IMG/VR virus record: IMGVR_UViG_3300032342_001249
Location: 1 to 54,347 of that record
Length of the DNA stretch: 54,347 nt
Reading direction: 5' to 3' (one strand)
Origin: a virus
The notes beneath the pieces were generated by a model. It was not told where the DNA came from. It saw nothing but the letters and a program-made list of their open reading frames with translations, and did not search any database. Shown in pieces: positions 1-7,383 of this stretch. A program made the position numbers and the translations under genes. Numbering within the stretch: the first letter of the stretch is position 1; each line of letters opens with the position of its first letter.

Positions 1-312
1 ACTATCGCAACAAAAACTTTTGATCTTGCAGTTAATATGGGAGCAAAACGTTCTCACATTCTTCTTCAGACGGCAGTCAACAAGGCCTTTGGTCTTAACT
101 TGACGGTTGATGGTAATCTTGGTAAGGCCTCTTACAATGCCATTAACGCATGCCACGATGGTGATGATGAACAAACACTTCTCACTGCATATTGTCATGA
201 AGTGTGGGCTTTCTATCAACGGTTGATTGCCAACAATTCAAAATTGAAAGTATTTGCTAAGGGTTGGAAGAATCGCGCCTATGATTTGGGACAAGCTAAT
301 CAACTAGGTTGA
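1..312 (+). CDS. Endolysin fragment, GH108-type N-acetylmuramidase C-terminal part
   Basis: The reading frame is open from base 1 and has no start in the window, so this is the 3' part of a gene. The visible residues (FDLAVNMGAKRSHILLQTAV near the start, then VDGNLGKASYNAIN and a GWKNRAYDLG end) match the layout of GH108 muramidases: the end of the catalytic helix bundle followed by the PG_binding_3 region with its GWxNR ending. Family role: cuts the peptidoglycan glycan strand for host lysis. The catalytic Glu lies upstream of the window, so activity cannot be judged here. The next gene starts 50 bases downstream on the same strand. Confidence 0.75.
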   Translation, partial: TIATKTFDLAVNMGAKRSHILLQTAVNKAFGLNLTVDGNLGKASYNAINACHDGDDEQTLLTAYCHEVWAFYQRLIANNSKLKVFAKGWKNRAYDLGQANQLG

Positions 313-361
313 TTTGTTAATCTACTTCTTTGACAATCATTATTTCATAAAAGGAATCCAC

Positions 362-1393
362 ATGTTGAAGATTACACCATTGCATAGTCCAACGCATGAA
401 CAAGTCGTTCAATTTAATGATGATAACACAGGATTACAAGCCATCATTGCTATTCACTCAACAAAAAGAGGACCGGCACTTGGTGGTACACGGTTTTGGT
501 CATACGCTACTGAACAAGATATGCTTAATGATGTGCTTGCTTTAAGTGAAGCAATGACATACAAGAATGCAGCGGCAGAATTGCCATGTGGTGGTGGCAA
601 AGCTGTTATAAATTTGCCTCCCGGGGTAAAGAAAACTTCCGAGTTGTTAAAATCATACGGTGAAGCAGTTAATTATTTCAATGGCACATATATCACTGCG
701 GAAGATGTTGGTTGTCAACCGGGTGACATGACAATTATTTCTTCGGTAACTCCATACTGTCCGAAGAATGAAAAACCATCAGGACCAGCAACGGCACTTG
801 GTGTTTTATCTGCCATGATTGCTGGCATTAAACTTGGTATATATGAACTGCGTGATGCAACTGTCGTTGTTCAAGGTGTTGGAAATGTTGGTTCAATGTT
901 ATGTGAAATGTTGGTTCATGCAGGAGCAGAAGTGATAGTGACGGACACGGATGGCTGGAAGGTTAATGCGTTGATCAAACGGTTCCCTTCTATTAAGGCG
1001 TTACAGTCATCATCTTATTTGCAACCAGAACCACTTGCAGGAAAAATCAAAATATTTGCACCATGTGCATTGGGACCAGCACTTCGTGTTGGTGATGCAG
1101 CATTGATGGCATCACATTACGATATCGTTTGTGGTGCTGCAAACAATGCTGTTGAAAAAGCAGCAAATCAAGAACTAGAAGCCGCTGGTATTACGTATTG
1201 TCCTGATTTTATTGCAAATGCTGGCGGTGTAATTTCCGTTCACCATGATATCATTGGTACAACCCATCCAATGGTTGTGGCTGCTGATATTATTCGTATT
1301 GGTTCAAGAATGTTTGATATTCTTGATGGCATGGTGAATCATATCACCGCTATGGACAGTGCTATTGAATATGCAAAAGAGCGTTTGAAATAA
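362..1393 (+). CDS. Leucine/phenylalanine/valine dehydrogenase family protein
   Basis: A 343-aa protein of full family length. It has the Glu/Leu/Phe/Val dehydrogenase N-terminal domain with GGTRFW (41-46), Lys68 in AMTYKNAAAELPCGGGK and Lys80 at its end; both lysines fall at the positions used by Bacillus leucine dehydrogenase for substrate carboxylate binding and catalysis. A Rossmann motif GVGNVGSMLCE follows, then ANAGGVISV. Expected reaction: NAD-dependent reversible deamination of a branched-chain amino acid. Start chosen at ATG 362 after an AAAGGA ribosome site; an upstream in-frame start at 314 lacks one. Such an enzyme is unusual in a phage. The NAD salvage genes elsewhere in the window use the same cofactor, but a metabolic link is inference. 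Confidence 0.88.
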   Translation: MLKITPLHSPTHEQVVQFNDDNTGLQAIIAIHSTKRGPALGGTRFWSYATEQDMLNDVLALSEAMTYKNAAAELPCGGGKAVINLPPGVKKTSELLKSYGEAVNYFNGTYITAEDVGCQPGDMTIISSVTPYCPKNEKPSGPATALGVLSAMIAGIKLGIYELRDATVVVQGVGNVGSMLCEMLVHAGAEVIVTDTDGWKVNALIKRFPSIKALQSSSYLQPEPLAGKIKIFAPCALGPALRVGDAALMASHYDIVCGAANNAVEKAANQELEAAGITYCPDFIANAGGVISVHHDIIGTTHPMVVAADIIRIGSRMFDILDGMVNHITAMDSAIEYAKERLK

Positions 1394-1478
1394 AAGTTTT
1401 GCACTTTGTATCTCACTGCTCAATACATCGAACCCCGTCGATTGAAAAATATGTGATTTGAAATTTAGGAGTTGTATT

Positions 1479-1955
1479 GTGCTGGACTATCGGATGGTCA
1501 TCAATAAGATTTATTTGTCACTAAGATGTCTCCTTGTGGCAGCATTGCTTATCACCACCGACTGTCACGCCACCGATCTTGATATTGAAGGCCGTGAAAT
1601 GTTTAAAATCCTACACGATGAACAAGGCTGGCCATTACCAAAAGAGTATCCTCAGTACACACTTGGTATAACAGATGATGCTCCTCTTGTTTGTAAGAAA
1701 TCAGGCCGGGCCTGTTATTCAAATGGACGAATATGGATCTCTCGTGAACTTCTTGATAATGATATGATGCGTAAATCCGTAATTTTACACGAAAATGTTC
1801 ATCATTTACAGCAAGAAAAAAGTGGACCAGCTGTAACATGTATTCAAAATTGGAAGAGAGAAATAGACGCCTATCATGCACAACAGACGTATCTTTCTGA
1901 TCATTATAGAATATTTCTTGGACTCACTGTATCTATATTTTGTGTCCCCGAATAA
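1479..1955 (+). CDS. Secreted HExxH-type putative metalloprotein
   Basis: A 158-aa protein with a hydrophobic N-terminal segment (about residues 10-28, CLLVAALLITTDCHA) that looks like a signal peptide. The core has ILHENVHHLQQE, a HExxH zinc motif on a helix, and a later E-I-D-A-Y that could supply the third ligand. Four or five cysteines suggest an oxidised, exported protein. Start chosen at GTG 1479, which sits 6 bases after AGGAG (1468-1472); an in-frame TTG at 1458 would put the ribosome site inside the gene. Its 3' end overlaps the convergent GIY-YIG gene by 23 bases. A peptidase activity in the periplasm is inferred from the motif only. Confidence 0.65.
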   Translation: MLDYRMVINKIYLSLRCLLVAALLITTDCHATDLDIEGREMFKILHDEQGWPLPKEYPQYTLGITDDAPLVCKKSGRACYSNGRIWISRELLDNDMMRKSVILHENVHHLQQEKSGPAVTCIQNWKREIDAYHAQQTYLSDHYRIFLGLTVSIFCVPE

Positions 1956-2646
1956 TAGAAACTAAGCGCACCGTCCATCCTTTGTATTCAGTTCTTCGTC
2001 CTTTACTGACATCGATAATTGCATCGGGACGAAGAGCGTGTTCTCTACAAAACTTAACCATACCACCAGTTATTAGATGAATTAATCCGTTGGGGTCAAT
2101 AAACTCAAAAGTTTTTGCGTTGGGATTGTTGGGGCCTTTACCTGATCGTGTTAATCGAATTCGTTTCATATCATTAGAGTGTTGTTGTCGAAGGTGTGTC
2201 GCTTTTTCTATTCCATGAACTTCTTCATAAGTTTTGTTTGCTAGTCGTTCTTTTGTTAATTGTCCAATTTTTTCTTTAACTTCTTTGGTGTGTGTTCTTC
2301 CGTACATACCATTATCTTTGCCTCGAAGAATGGGGCCACTATTACCACCAAGTGTGGTGTTATAGCCATTATAAAAAGTGTCATACGTGTCGATTAGTTC
2401 TATTTCAGCTCGGAATGCTTCTTTGGAACTGTCACAGACGTATAATAGTGTTTTTGTCCATACAGACTTCTCAAACTTGGCTTTGCGAATAGCACGATGA
2501 AACTTACTTTTGATATGAAGCGTACATCGCGCCTCGACGACGTGTTTGTTGAACCGCCAATCAATAGTTTTGCTAGTTGTGCCAATATAGGACTTTCCTG
2601 TATGCTTGTGGCTAAACATATAAATAGAGTGTGTGTATTTGTTCAT
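1933..2646 (-). CDS. GIY-YIG homing endonuclease
   Basis: A 237-aa protein. The N-terminal GIY-YIG core is seen as HSIYMFSHKHTGKSYIGTTS, followed by a helix with the conserved Arg (DWRFNKH) and a Glu in EIELIDTYDT. The middle (NGMYGRTHTKEVKEKIGQ) resembles the NUMOD3 DNA-binding motif common in phage homing enzymes. It lies opposite to its neighbours between the secreted protein gene and the metallophosphoesterase gene, which fits a mobile insertion. Start chosen at 2646 because the GIY-YIG domain begins right there; a longer frame runs up to 2754 without domain support. It belongs to the same group as the gene at 5695. Confidence 0.85.
   Translation of the reverse strand: MNKYTHSIYMFSHKHTGKSYIGTTSKTIDWRFNKHVVEARCTLHIKSKFHRAIRKAKFEKSVWTKTLLYVCDSSKEAFRAEIELIDTYDTFYNGYNTTLGGNSGPILRGKDNGMYGRTHTKEVKEKIGQLTKERLANKTYEEVHGIEKATHLRQQHSNDMKRIRLTRSGKGPNNPNAKTFEFIDPNGLIHLITGGMVKFCREHALRPDAIIDVSKGRRTEYKGWTVRLVSIIRGHKI
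2619..2626 (+). promoter_or_regulatory. T4-like late promoter TATAAATA
   Basis: A perfect TATAAATA followed by G, 46 bases before the metallophosphoesterase start. It lies inside the 5' end of the antisense GIY-YIG gene. Matches the T4 late -10 element; repeated many times in the window. Confidence 0.7.
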
Positions 2647-2671
2647 ACTTCTTCCAAGGAAACATGTATAT

Positions 2672-3475
2672 ATGATTATAAGACCGATCAGTGATCTCCA
2701 CTTGGAGTTTGCTCCAATTCTTCGAATGATTGAACTTGAAACAGACAAGGACACTGTTCTTGTACTGGCGGGAGACGTATGTGCAGTCCCTCATTATGAT
2801 AGAATTGGAAGACGATTCTTCAAAATGATGTCCGAACAATTCAAACACATCATCTATGTATTTGGCAACCACGAATTCTATAATGGCGGATCGTTCCTCT
2901 ACAGTCGTGAGTGGCTCAAAGAACATTTTGCAAAAGATGGTATCACTAACATTCACCTTTTAGAAGATGAAACAAAAGTGATTGATGATGTAGCATTTGT
3001 TGGAGCTACGTTGTGGACGGATTTTAATAAAGGCAATCCAGTAGTGATGGAATTGTCAAGACACTACATGGCTGATTATTCACAAACGTTTTGGGATCAT
3101 CCGGACCGTCGAACGAACAATGATTGGCGCAGGTTATGCCCACAAGATACGTATGATGTTCATAAAGCTTCAAAACAATATGTTTTTCAATCTGCTAAAG
3201 AGCAGAAAGATTTTGGTCGTAAGGTTGTCGTTGTGGTCCATCATGGGATTAGTGAAGAATCAGTCCATCGGCGCTTCAAAGGCAATCACATGAATCCGGC
3301 GTTTATTTCAGATTTGGTTCCTGAAATACTTGAAGTTCAGCCAAACATAGTCGTTCATGGACATGTGCACAATTGTTTTGATTACATGATTGGAGAAACA
3401 CGTGTTATTGTCAATCCTCGTGCTTATCCAAATGAGCACTTTGAGTGGGATGAAGCTTTGACAATTGAATTGTAG
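2672..3475 (+). CDS. Calcineurin-like metallophosphoesterase
   Basis: A 267-aa protein with the complete metallophosphoesterase motif series: SDLHLEF (D-x-H, residues 6-12), LAGDVCAV, VFGNHEFYNG (GNHE), VVVHHG and VVHGHVHNCFD (GHxH). These bind two metal ions; the family cleaves phosphomono- or phosphodiesters of proteins, nucleotides or nucleic acids. The substrate cannot be told from sequence. Start chosen at ATG 2672, directly before the first motif and 11 bases after AAGGA. It is preceded by a late promoter and followed by a terminator hairpin, so it forms a single-gene unit. Confidence 0.88.
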   Translation: MIIRPISDLHLEFAPILRMIELETDKDTVLVLAGDVCAVPHYDRIGRRFFKMMSEQFKHIIYVFGNHEFYNGGSFLYSREWLKEHFAKDGITNIHLLEDETKVIDDVAFVGATLWTDFNKGNPVVMELSRHYMADYSQTFWDHPDRRTNNDWRRLCPQDTYDVHKASKQYVFQSAKEQKDFGRKVVVVVHHGISEESVHRRFKGNHMNPAFISDLVPEILEVQPNIVVHGHVHNCFDYMIGETRVIVNPRAYPNEHFEWDEALTIEL

Positions 3476-3476
3476 G

Positions 3477-3505
3477 AAGGGTTGGGAAACTAGCCCTTTC
3501 TTGTT
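3477..3505 (+). terminator. Intrinsic terminator after metallophosphoesterase gene
   Basis: AAGGGTT (3477-3483) pairs with TAGCCCTT (3491-3498) around a GGGAAAC loop and runs into TCTTGTTTC. The next promoter begins 7 bases later. Confidence 0.55.
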
Positions 3506-3511
3506 TCTCCG

Positions 3512-3519
3512 TATAAATA
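3512..3519 (+). promoter_or_regulatory. T4-like late promoter TATAAATA
   Basis: Perfect TATAAATA-G, 22 bases before the ATG of the 84-aa gene at 3542 and directly after the preceding terminator. Confidence 0.75.
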
Positions 3520-3541
3520 GAATGACTTAGGAGAATTCACA

Positions 3542-3796
3542 ATGAATCTTAATTACATTCGCAAAGTTGCCGGTCTTCCACTTGTGGAAGCTAGTGATGC
3601 ATCACCAGCACACGAACAGAAAGAACATGCACTTTTCAAAAAGTGTTGCGAGGATCTCGCAAAGGTTCAATCAATGTGCGAAGCACGTTTGAAAGAAAAA
3701 TTGACAGATGAGCATAAAAAGCAATATACAGATCTTTGCAATTGCGCAAAGGGATGTTGCGAAGATATGCGTAAACATCTAACAAGCTACAAGTAA
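3542..3796 (+). CDS. Small Cys-rich helical protein with capsid-targeting-like leader
   Basis: An 84-aa protein of unknown function. The first 16 residues (MNLNYIRKVAGLPLVE) end in LVE followed by Ala-Ser, matching the T4 prohead-protease site (L/I)-x-E and the leader pattern of other proteins in this window. The rest is charged and helical with six cysteines in the pattern CC...C...C.C...CC, which could bind metal or form disulfides. ATG follows TTAGGAG. It forms its own unit between a late promoter and a hairpin at 3809. If the leader is cut, the mature part is 68 residues. Packaging in the head is inferred, not shown. Confidence 0.7.
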   Translation: MNLNYIRKVAGLPLVEASDASPAHEQKEHALFKKCCEDLAKVQSMCEARLKEKLTDEHKKQYTDLCNCAKGCCEDMRKHLTSYK

Positions 3797-3808
3797 TTGC
3801 CAATAAAT

Positions 3809-3842
3809 CTAACCTGTTGACCTTATAAGTTAAACAGGTTAG
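3809..3842 (+). promoter_or_regulatory. 10-bp hairpin upstream of NadM gene
   Basis: CTAACCTGTT (3809-3818) pairs perfectly with AACAGGTTAG (3833-3842). No U-run follows, so it is a weak terminator candidate; it may instead be part of the 5' leader of the NadM-Nudix gene. Confidence 0.5.
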
Positions 3843-3887
3843 GATGATTATAAGCTTTTACGGATTGGAATAGACCGATCTGTTTTA

Positions 3888-3906
3888 ATATCGAGGAGTT
3901 CGATAT
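3888..3906 (+). promoter_or_regulatory. Hairpin presenting the ribosome site of NadM gene
   Basis: ATATCGA (3888-3894) pairs with TCGATAT (3900-3906). The Shine-Dalgarno GGAG lies in the 5-base loop and the first two bases of the ATG (3905) are in the stem. This could tune translation of the NAD gene. Confidence 0.5.
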
Positions 3907-4927
3907 GTCAAAAATCTACGATTACGTTATTTTCATTGGACGGTTCCAACCATTCCATGCTGGCCACAAACTAGTGGTTGATACTGCTTTATCAATCGCT
4001 GATAAGGTTATTATTTGCATGGGAAGTTCTTTTTCTCCTCGTACACCTAAGAATCCCTTTACCGTTACCGAACGTGAAAGCATGTTATACGACACGTTTC
4101 CGGATCAAGTTGCAAATATTAGGGTTGCTTTCATTCGTGATCAGTTGTATAACGATCAAATGTGGGCGGCTAGTATTCAAGAAGAAGTTGATCGAATTGT
4201 TCATAGTAATGGATGGACAGACAAACCTCCCCGTGTTGCAATTATTGGTCATTCAAAAGATGACAGCAGCTATTATCTGAAAATGTTCCCACAGTGGACT
4301 CTCATTGAACACGAGATGGATGACATGGTTAATGCGACAGACATTCGTGAGTTGTATTTTGAAGGTAAGAATTTGAAGTTTTTGCAAACTATTCTGTCAG
4401 CGCCAGTGTTCCGTCGTTTGGAAGTGTTCAAAATGACGCAGGAGTATAAAACACTGGTAAAGGAACATACCATCATCAAACAGTACAAGAAACGTTGGGA
4501 AGTTGCTCCATTCCCGCCGACGTTTGTTACAGTTGATGCTGTGGTTGTTCAATCCGGGCATGTCTTAATGGTCACTCGAGATGCTGCACCAGGGGAAGGT
4601 CTGAAAGCGTTGCCTGGTGGATTCCTTGAACAAGATGAAACTTTGATCGATGGTGTTATTCGTGAACTTCGTGAAGAAACCGGTGTAAAAGTACCTGGAC
4701 CAGTGTTGAAAGGTTCTATTAAAGCATCACATGTGTTTGATGCTCCAAAGCGTTCTTTGCGTGGTCGCACAATTACTCATGCGTTCTTGATTGAACTTCC
4801 ACCTGGTACACTACCACCTGTTAAAGGTGGTGATGACGCCCGCGATGCTTTTTGGGTTCCTGTCAGTGAAATTCATAGTGATGAATGTTTTGATGATCAT
4901 TATGATATCATTCATTATTTTCTATAG
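3905..4927 (+). CDS. Bifunctional NMN adenylyltransferase / Nudix hydrolase (NadM-Nudix)
   Basis: A 340-aa two-domain protein. Residues 1-180 form a cytidylyltransferase-like NMN adenylyltransferase with IGRFQPFHAGH (nucleotide-binding HxGH) and SSFSPRTPKNPFT, the ISxxxxR-like region being less clear. Residues 200-340 carry a full Nudix box, GGFLEQDETLIDGVIRELRE followed by ETGV, fitting GX5EX7REUXEEXGU. Known two-domain relatives (Synechocystis slr0787, Francisella NadM) make NAD+ from NMN and ATP and hydrolyse ADP-ribose. Here it would work with NadV at 38828. The leader has two hairpins, one enclosing the ribosome site. The next gene follows after a 12-bp hairpin. Confident in family; in vivo direction of flux is inferred. 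Confidence 0.92.
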   Translation: MSKIYDYVIFIGRFQPFHAGHKLVVDTALSIADKVIICMGSSFSPRTPKNPFTVTERESMLYDTFPDQVANIRVAFIRDQLYNDQMWAASIQEEVDRIVHSNGWTDKPPRVAIIGHSKDDSSYYLKMFPQWTLIEHEMDDMVNATDIRELYFEGKNLKFLQTILSAPVFRRLEVFKMTQEYKTLVKEHTIIKQYKKRWEVAPFPPTFVTVDAVVVQSGHVLMVTRDAAPGEGLKALPGGFLEQDETLIDGVIRELREETGVKVPGPVLKGSIKASHVFDAPKRSLRGRTITHAFLIELPPGTLPPVKGGDDARDAFWVPVSEIHSDECFDDHYDIIHYFL

Positions 4928-4936
4928 TTGTATTCT

Positions 4937-4967
4937 CTAGAACGGTGAGGTAATATCACCGTTCTAG
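4937..4967 (+). promoter_or_regulatory. Perfect 12-bp hairpin between NadM and the kinase-like gene
   Basis: CTAGAACGGTGA (4937-4948) pairs with TCACCGTTCTAG (4956-4967) around a 7-base loop. The last bases overlap the AGGAG ribosome site (4966-4970). No U-run follows, so it is more likely an RNA-stability or translation-control element than a terminator. Confidence 0.55.
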
Positions 4968-4978
4968 GAGATTTAGTA

Positions 4979-5521
4979 ATGCAAGAAAATAAAAAACTAA
5001 CAGTTATAAATTTCTTTGGTGGTCCTTTCGTTGGCAAATCAACTATTGCTCCTTTACTCTTCGGCAAGATGAAGAAGAAAGGTTACAAAGTTGAATTTGT
5101 TCATGAATTCGCAAAAGATTGTGTGTGGGAAAGCATGTCACACATCTTTACCGAACAAGACTATATCTTTGCCCAGCAACATCGGATGATTCGTCGTCTC
5201 GTTCGTCATGATATTGATTACGCAATCGTTGATAGCTCAATTCTTCTGGGACTCTTGTATATGCCTGATTGGTTTCCTAAAACATTTGAACCATTCTTAC
5301 TTGAAGTGTTTCATTCGTACACCAACATTAATATCTTCCTAGAACGCAATCTAGCAATTCCTTATATCGAAGCCGGTCGCAATCAAACAGAAGAACAGGC
5401 AAAACAGAAAGATGTTGAATTGAAGGAATTGTTACATAAGCATTCAATTCCATATGAAAGTTTTATTGTTGATGATACGGTTGAAGATCGTATTTTAGCT
5501 CAACTTCCAAATCTATGTTGA
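4979..5521 (+). CDS. P-loop ATPase, NadR-kinase/AAA_28-like
   Basis: A 180-aa P-loop protein. Walker A is GGPFVGKST (residues 14-22); the Walker B-like strand is DYAIVDSSILLG, and a lid-type region contains RNLAIPYIEAGRNQTEEQA. The layout (VINFFGGPFVGKST, then VEFVHEFAKD, then a basic helix) resembles the ribosylnicotinamide kinase domain of NadR and the AAA_28 family of phage kinases. It directly follows the NadM-Nudix gene, so a role in NAD precursor phosphorylation is plausible, but a deoxynucleoside or other small-molecule kinase is possible. ATG follows AGGAG. Confidence 0.7.
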   Translation: MQENKKLTVINFFGGPFVGKSTIAPLLFGKMKKKGYKVEFVHEFAKDCVWESMSHIFTEQDYIFAQQHRMIRRLVRHDIDYAIVDSSILLGLLYMPDWFPKTFEPFLLEVFHSYTNINIFLERNLAIPYIEAGRNQTEEQAKQKDVELKELLHKHSIPYESFIVDDTVEDRILAQLPNLC

Positions 5522-5534
5522 CTTTACCCTCAAT

Positions 5535-5542
5535 CATAAATA
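5535..5542 (+). promoter_or_regulatory. Late-promoter-like CATAAATA
   Basis: CATAAATA followed by AG, 14 bases before the tRNA(CAU) gene at 5557. Confidence 0.5.
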
Positions 5543-5556
5543 AGATGTACTTCTAT

Positions 5557-5629
5557 TGCGGGATAGAGCAGTGGCAGCTCGTCAGGCTCATAACCTGAAG
5601 GCCGGGGTGTTCGATTCCCTCTCCCGCTA
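5557..5629 (+). tRNA. tRNA with CAU anticodon (Met, fMet or Ile2)
   Basis: Anticodon stem TCAGG/CCTGA with loop CTCATAA gives CAU. D arm GAGC/GCTC. Acceptor TGCGGGA/TCCCGCT leaves the 1-72 pair as T-T, which is initiator-like, but the three G-C pairs typical of fMet are absent. T stem is imperfect. CCA is not encoded. Confidence 0.8.
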
Positions 5630-5681
5630 ATGCGAGGAGTTAATCACTTCTCATGGTTTTGTTCGAGTTTTAATATCGAAC

Positions 5682-5689
5682 CATAAATA
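5682..5689 (+). promoter_or_regulatory. Late-promoter-like CATAAATA 5 nt before ATG
   Basis: CATAAATA ends 5 bases before the ATG at 5695 of the GIY-YIG gene, with no Shine-Dalgarno between. T4 late transcripts start about 6 bases after this motif, so the mRNA would be leaderless. Confidence 0.6.
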
Positions 5690-5694
5690 GTGAT

Positions 5695-6375
5695 ATGGAT
5701 GAATATCATTATGTGGTGTACAAAACTATAAACAATGTGAATGGTAGAACGTATGTTGGAGTTCATAAAACCAAAAACATTGATGATGCATATCTGGGGT
5801 CGGGTACGCTTATCAGGCGTGCTGTGAAGAAATATGGCCGAGAGAACTTTTCGAAGGTGATATTGGCCGTCTTCGATAATCCTGATGATATGTTTTTTAT
5901 GGAGGAACTGCTCGTTAACGAAACAACCCTTCAAGAAAACAAATCATACAATCTTGTTCGAGGTGGACGAAATTCCATTAGCTTTGTTAATGATAACCTG
6001 GAACAATTTCGTCCTGCGGAAAAAAGGAAACAATGGGCGGCAAAGGGTCGCCAGGCAATAAACGAGTTATATACCATTGAAGAGCGCCATGTCTGGAGCA
6101 TTCGAGGAACAAATCGTGCGAAAGAGCTTCAAGTTGGCTTGTATAATTCTGCTAACAGAGCTTTGGGTGGGTTTGCAGGGAAACAACATACGGAGGAAAG
6201 TAAGCGAAGTATTGGCGAAAAGAACTCGCAACTCCAGAAAGGAAAACGCAATTCTCAATTTGGTAAAATTTGGATTTACAGCGACAAACAGAGAAAATGC
6301 TTGTCAGTTCTTAAAGATGCTGCTAATGTCTATCTTGAACAGGGATGGAAAAGGGGTCGTAAGAAATACATGTAG
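5695..6375 (+). CDS. GIY-YIG homing endonuclease
   Basis: A 226-aa protein with the GIY-YIG core HYVVYKTINNVNGRTYVGVH, a LGSGTLIRRAVKKYGRENF segment (the S-G-x-x-I-x-x-A-x-x-K-Y-G region of phage Seg-type enzymes) and a catalytic Glu in MEELLVNE. The C-terminal part (QLQKGKRNSQFGKIWIYSD) looks like a DNA-binding tail. It sits between tRNA(CAU) and the bS21 gene. Its ATG is 5 bases after a late-promoter motif and has no ribosome site, so translation from a leaderless transcript is suspected. Confidence 0.85.
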   Translation: MDEYHYVVYKTINNVNGRTYVGVHKTKNIDDAYLGSGTLIRRAVKKYGRENFSKVILAVFDNPDDMFFMEELLVNETTLQENKSYNLVRGGRNSISFVNDNLEQFRPAEKRKQWAAKGRQAINELYTIEERHVWSIRGTNRAKELQVGLYNSANRALGGFAGKQHTEESKRSIGEKNSQLQKGKRNSQFGKIWIYSDKQRKCLSVLKDAANVYLEQGWKRGRKKYM

Positions 6376-6723
6376 AGGAGGAAAGCTCCTACTGGGTCAA
6401 GCTGGTAATCTACGCCAATCAGTTGCATGGGTGAGTGATACTTCATCTACTGTAGCCTATATGGAGTCTTCAAACAAGTTCGCTTGAATGATAACTGTAT
6501 AGCGTTGTTGATAACGTATATCAATCCCTTCGTAAGGGTTAGAAACGGTCCAACTATTGGGTAGTATAGTCCTGGCTGATGGTAACAAGCCGCTACGGTT
6601 CGAGGAATGCTGGATTGAAAGATACCAGTATACTGAGAGTCTACAAGAGTGTGGCACTGACCAACTTTATCTCTGATTGGCCCTTTGGGTGGCTTGACCC
6701 AAATAGACTATAAGAAAGAGCAA
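6376..6723 (+). other. 348-bp non-coding region, structured leader of bS21 gene
   Basis: No credible ORF or tRNA is seen. Hairpins: AGGAG/CTCCT right after the GIY-YIG stop; AATCCCTT/AAGGGTT near 6523-6541 (loop CGT); CTGG/CCAG near 6610-6630; and TTTGGGT/ACCCAAA at 6684-6703, 20 bases before the bS21 ATG. The length and folding suggest an RNA with its own role or a regulatory 5' leader. Confidence 0.45.
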
Positions 6724-6948
6724 ATGCCAAAGATTGATCTTAATCCAGAAAGACAGTCCATTAAGGACATCGAAGTCGCCCTTCGTAAATTGAAGAAGAA
6801 GGTTGAAGCCGGTGGTGTCCTCAAAAAGCTCCACGAACTTGAGGCATACGAGCGCCCAGGCATCAAACGCAATCGCAAGCGTTCAGCGGCGATTATGCGT
6901 TGGAAGAGGGAGCAAGACAAAACAAAACTTCCGCCAAAATTATACTAA
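6724..6948 (+). CDS. rpsU: Small ribosomal subunit protein bS21
   Basis: A 74-aa basic protein with the bS21 layout: MPKIDL start, then DIEVALRKLKKKVEAGGVL, corresponding to ALRRFKRSCEKAGVL of the E. coli protein, then LEAYERPGIKRNRKRSAAI, corresponding to EFYEKPTTERKRAKASAV. In bacteria bS21 sits near the 3' end of 16S rRNA and the anti-Shine-Dalgarno and helps initiation. Phage-encoded copies are known in pelagiphages and jumbo phages and may bias ribosomes to phage mRNA. Start chosen at 6724, where homology begins; a longer frame from 6685 runs through a hairpin. Weak ribosome site GAAAGAG. Confidence 0.9.
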   Translation: MPKIDLNPERQSIKDIEVALRKLKKKVEAGGVLKKLHELEAYERPGIKRNRKRSAAIMRWKREQDKTKLPPKLY

Positions 6949-7014
6949 GTACAAATTCTTCATGAGCAATTCATTCAAGAAACTAGTAAAGCTATTCCAA
7001 CAGGATACGGAAAA

Positions 7015-7251
7015 ATGAAAGCACTAAAACTTCCGGTAGTCATTCAGAAACTAATAGATCGCGCCTTTATGAAAAAATGGCTCCATTCCACCTATTCGTC
7101 TCATTATGATTCTAAGCCTGGTGATTTGATTGAATCCTTAACAGTACGAGAACGTGAATTGCTTATGAAAGCAACACAAGAAGATTTTCAAGACACCGAT
7201 CATCGAATTGAACAAGATTTGCAAGCCGCCAATAAACGTAAAACAGTTTAA
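7015..7251 (+). CDS. Hypothetical 78-aa protein
   Basis: Not recognised. A charged, helix-rich protein: a basic N-terminal half (VVIQKLIDRAFMKKWLH) and an acidic second half (SLTVRERELLMKATQEDFQD). ATG overlaps the stop of a very short frame and is preceded by AGGATACGG. It is 66 bases downstream of the bS21 gene on the same strand, so it is probably co-transcribed. Confidence 0.6.
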   Translation: MKALKLPVVIQKLIDRAFMKKWLHSTYSSHYDSKPGDLIESLTVRERELLMKATQEDFQDTDHRIEQDLQAANKRKTV

Positions 7252-7329
7252 GGAACTTCACGTTTATAACACATATATAGAACTACACACGACTTAGAAG
7301 GCTGGGTAGTAGTACCGAACCTTCACTTA

Positions 7330-7361
7330 ACTCACTTTAATAAATTAGGATCTTAGTGAGT
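7330..7361 (+). promoter_or_regulatory. Hairpin in leader of zinc-ribbon gene
   Basis: ACTCACT (7330-7336) pairs with AGTGAGT (7355-7361), 22 bases before the ATG at 7384. A second hairpin, GAAGG/CCTTC, lies at about 7297-7323. No U-run follows either. Confidence 0.35.
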
Positions 7362-7383
7362 GGTCCGTATAAGAGGGGTCGCA

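Noticed and set aside
6803-7018. 71-aa frame overlapping bS21
   Set aside because: Out of frame with a recognised gene; only its last 18 codons lie outside and have no ribosome site.
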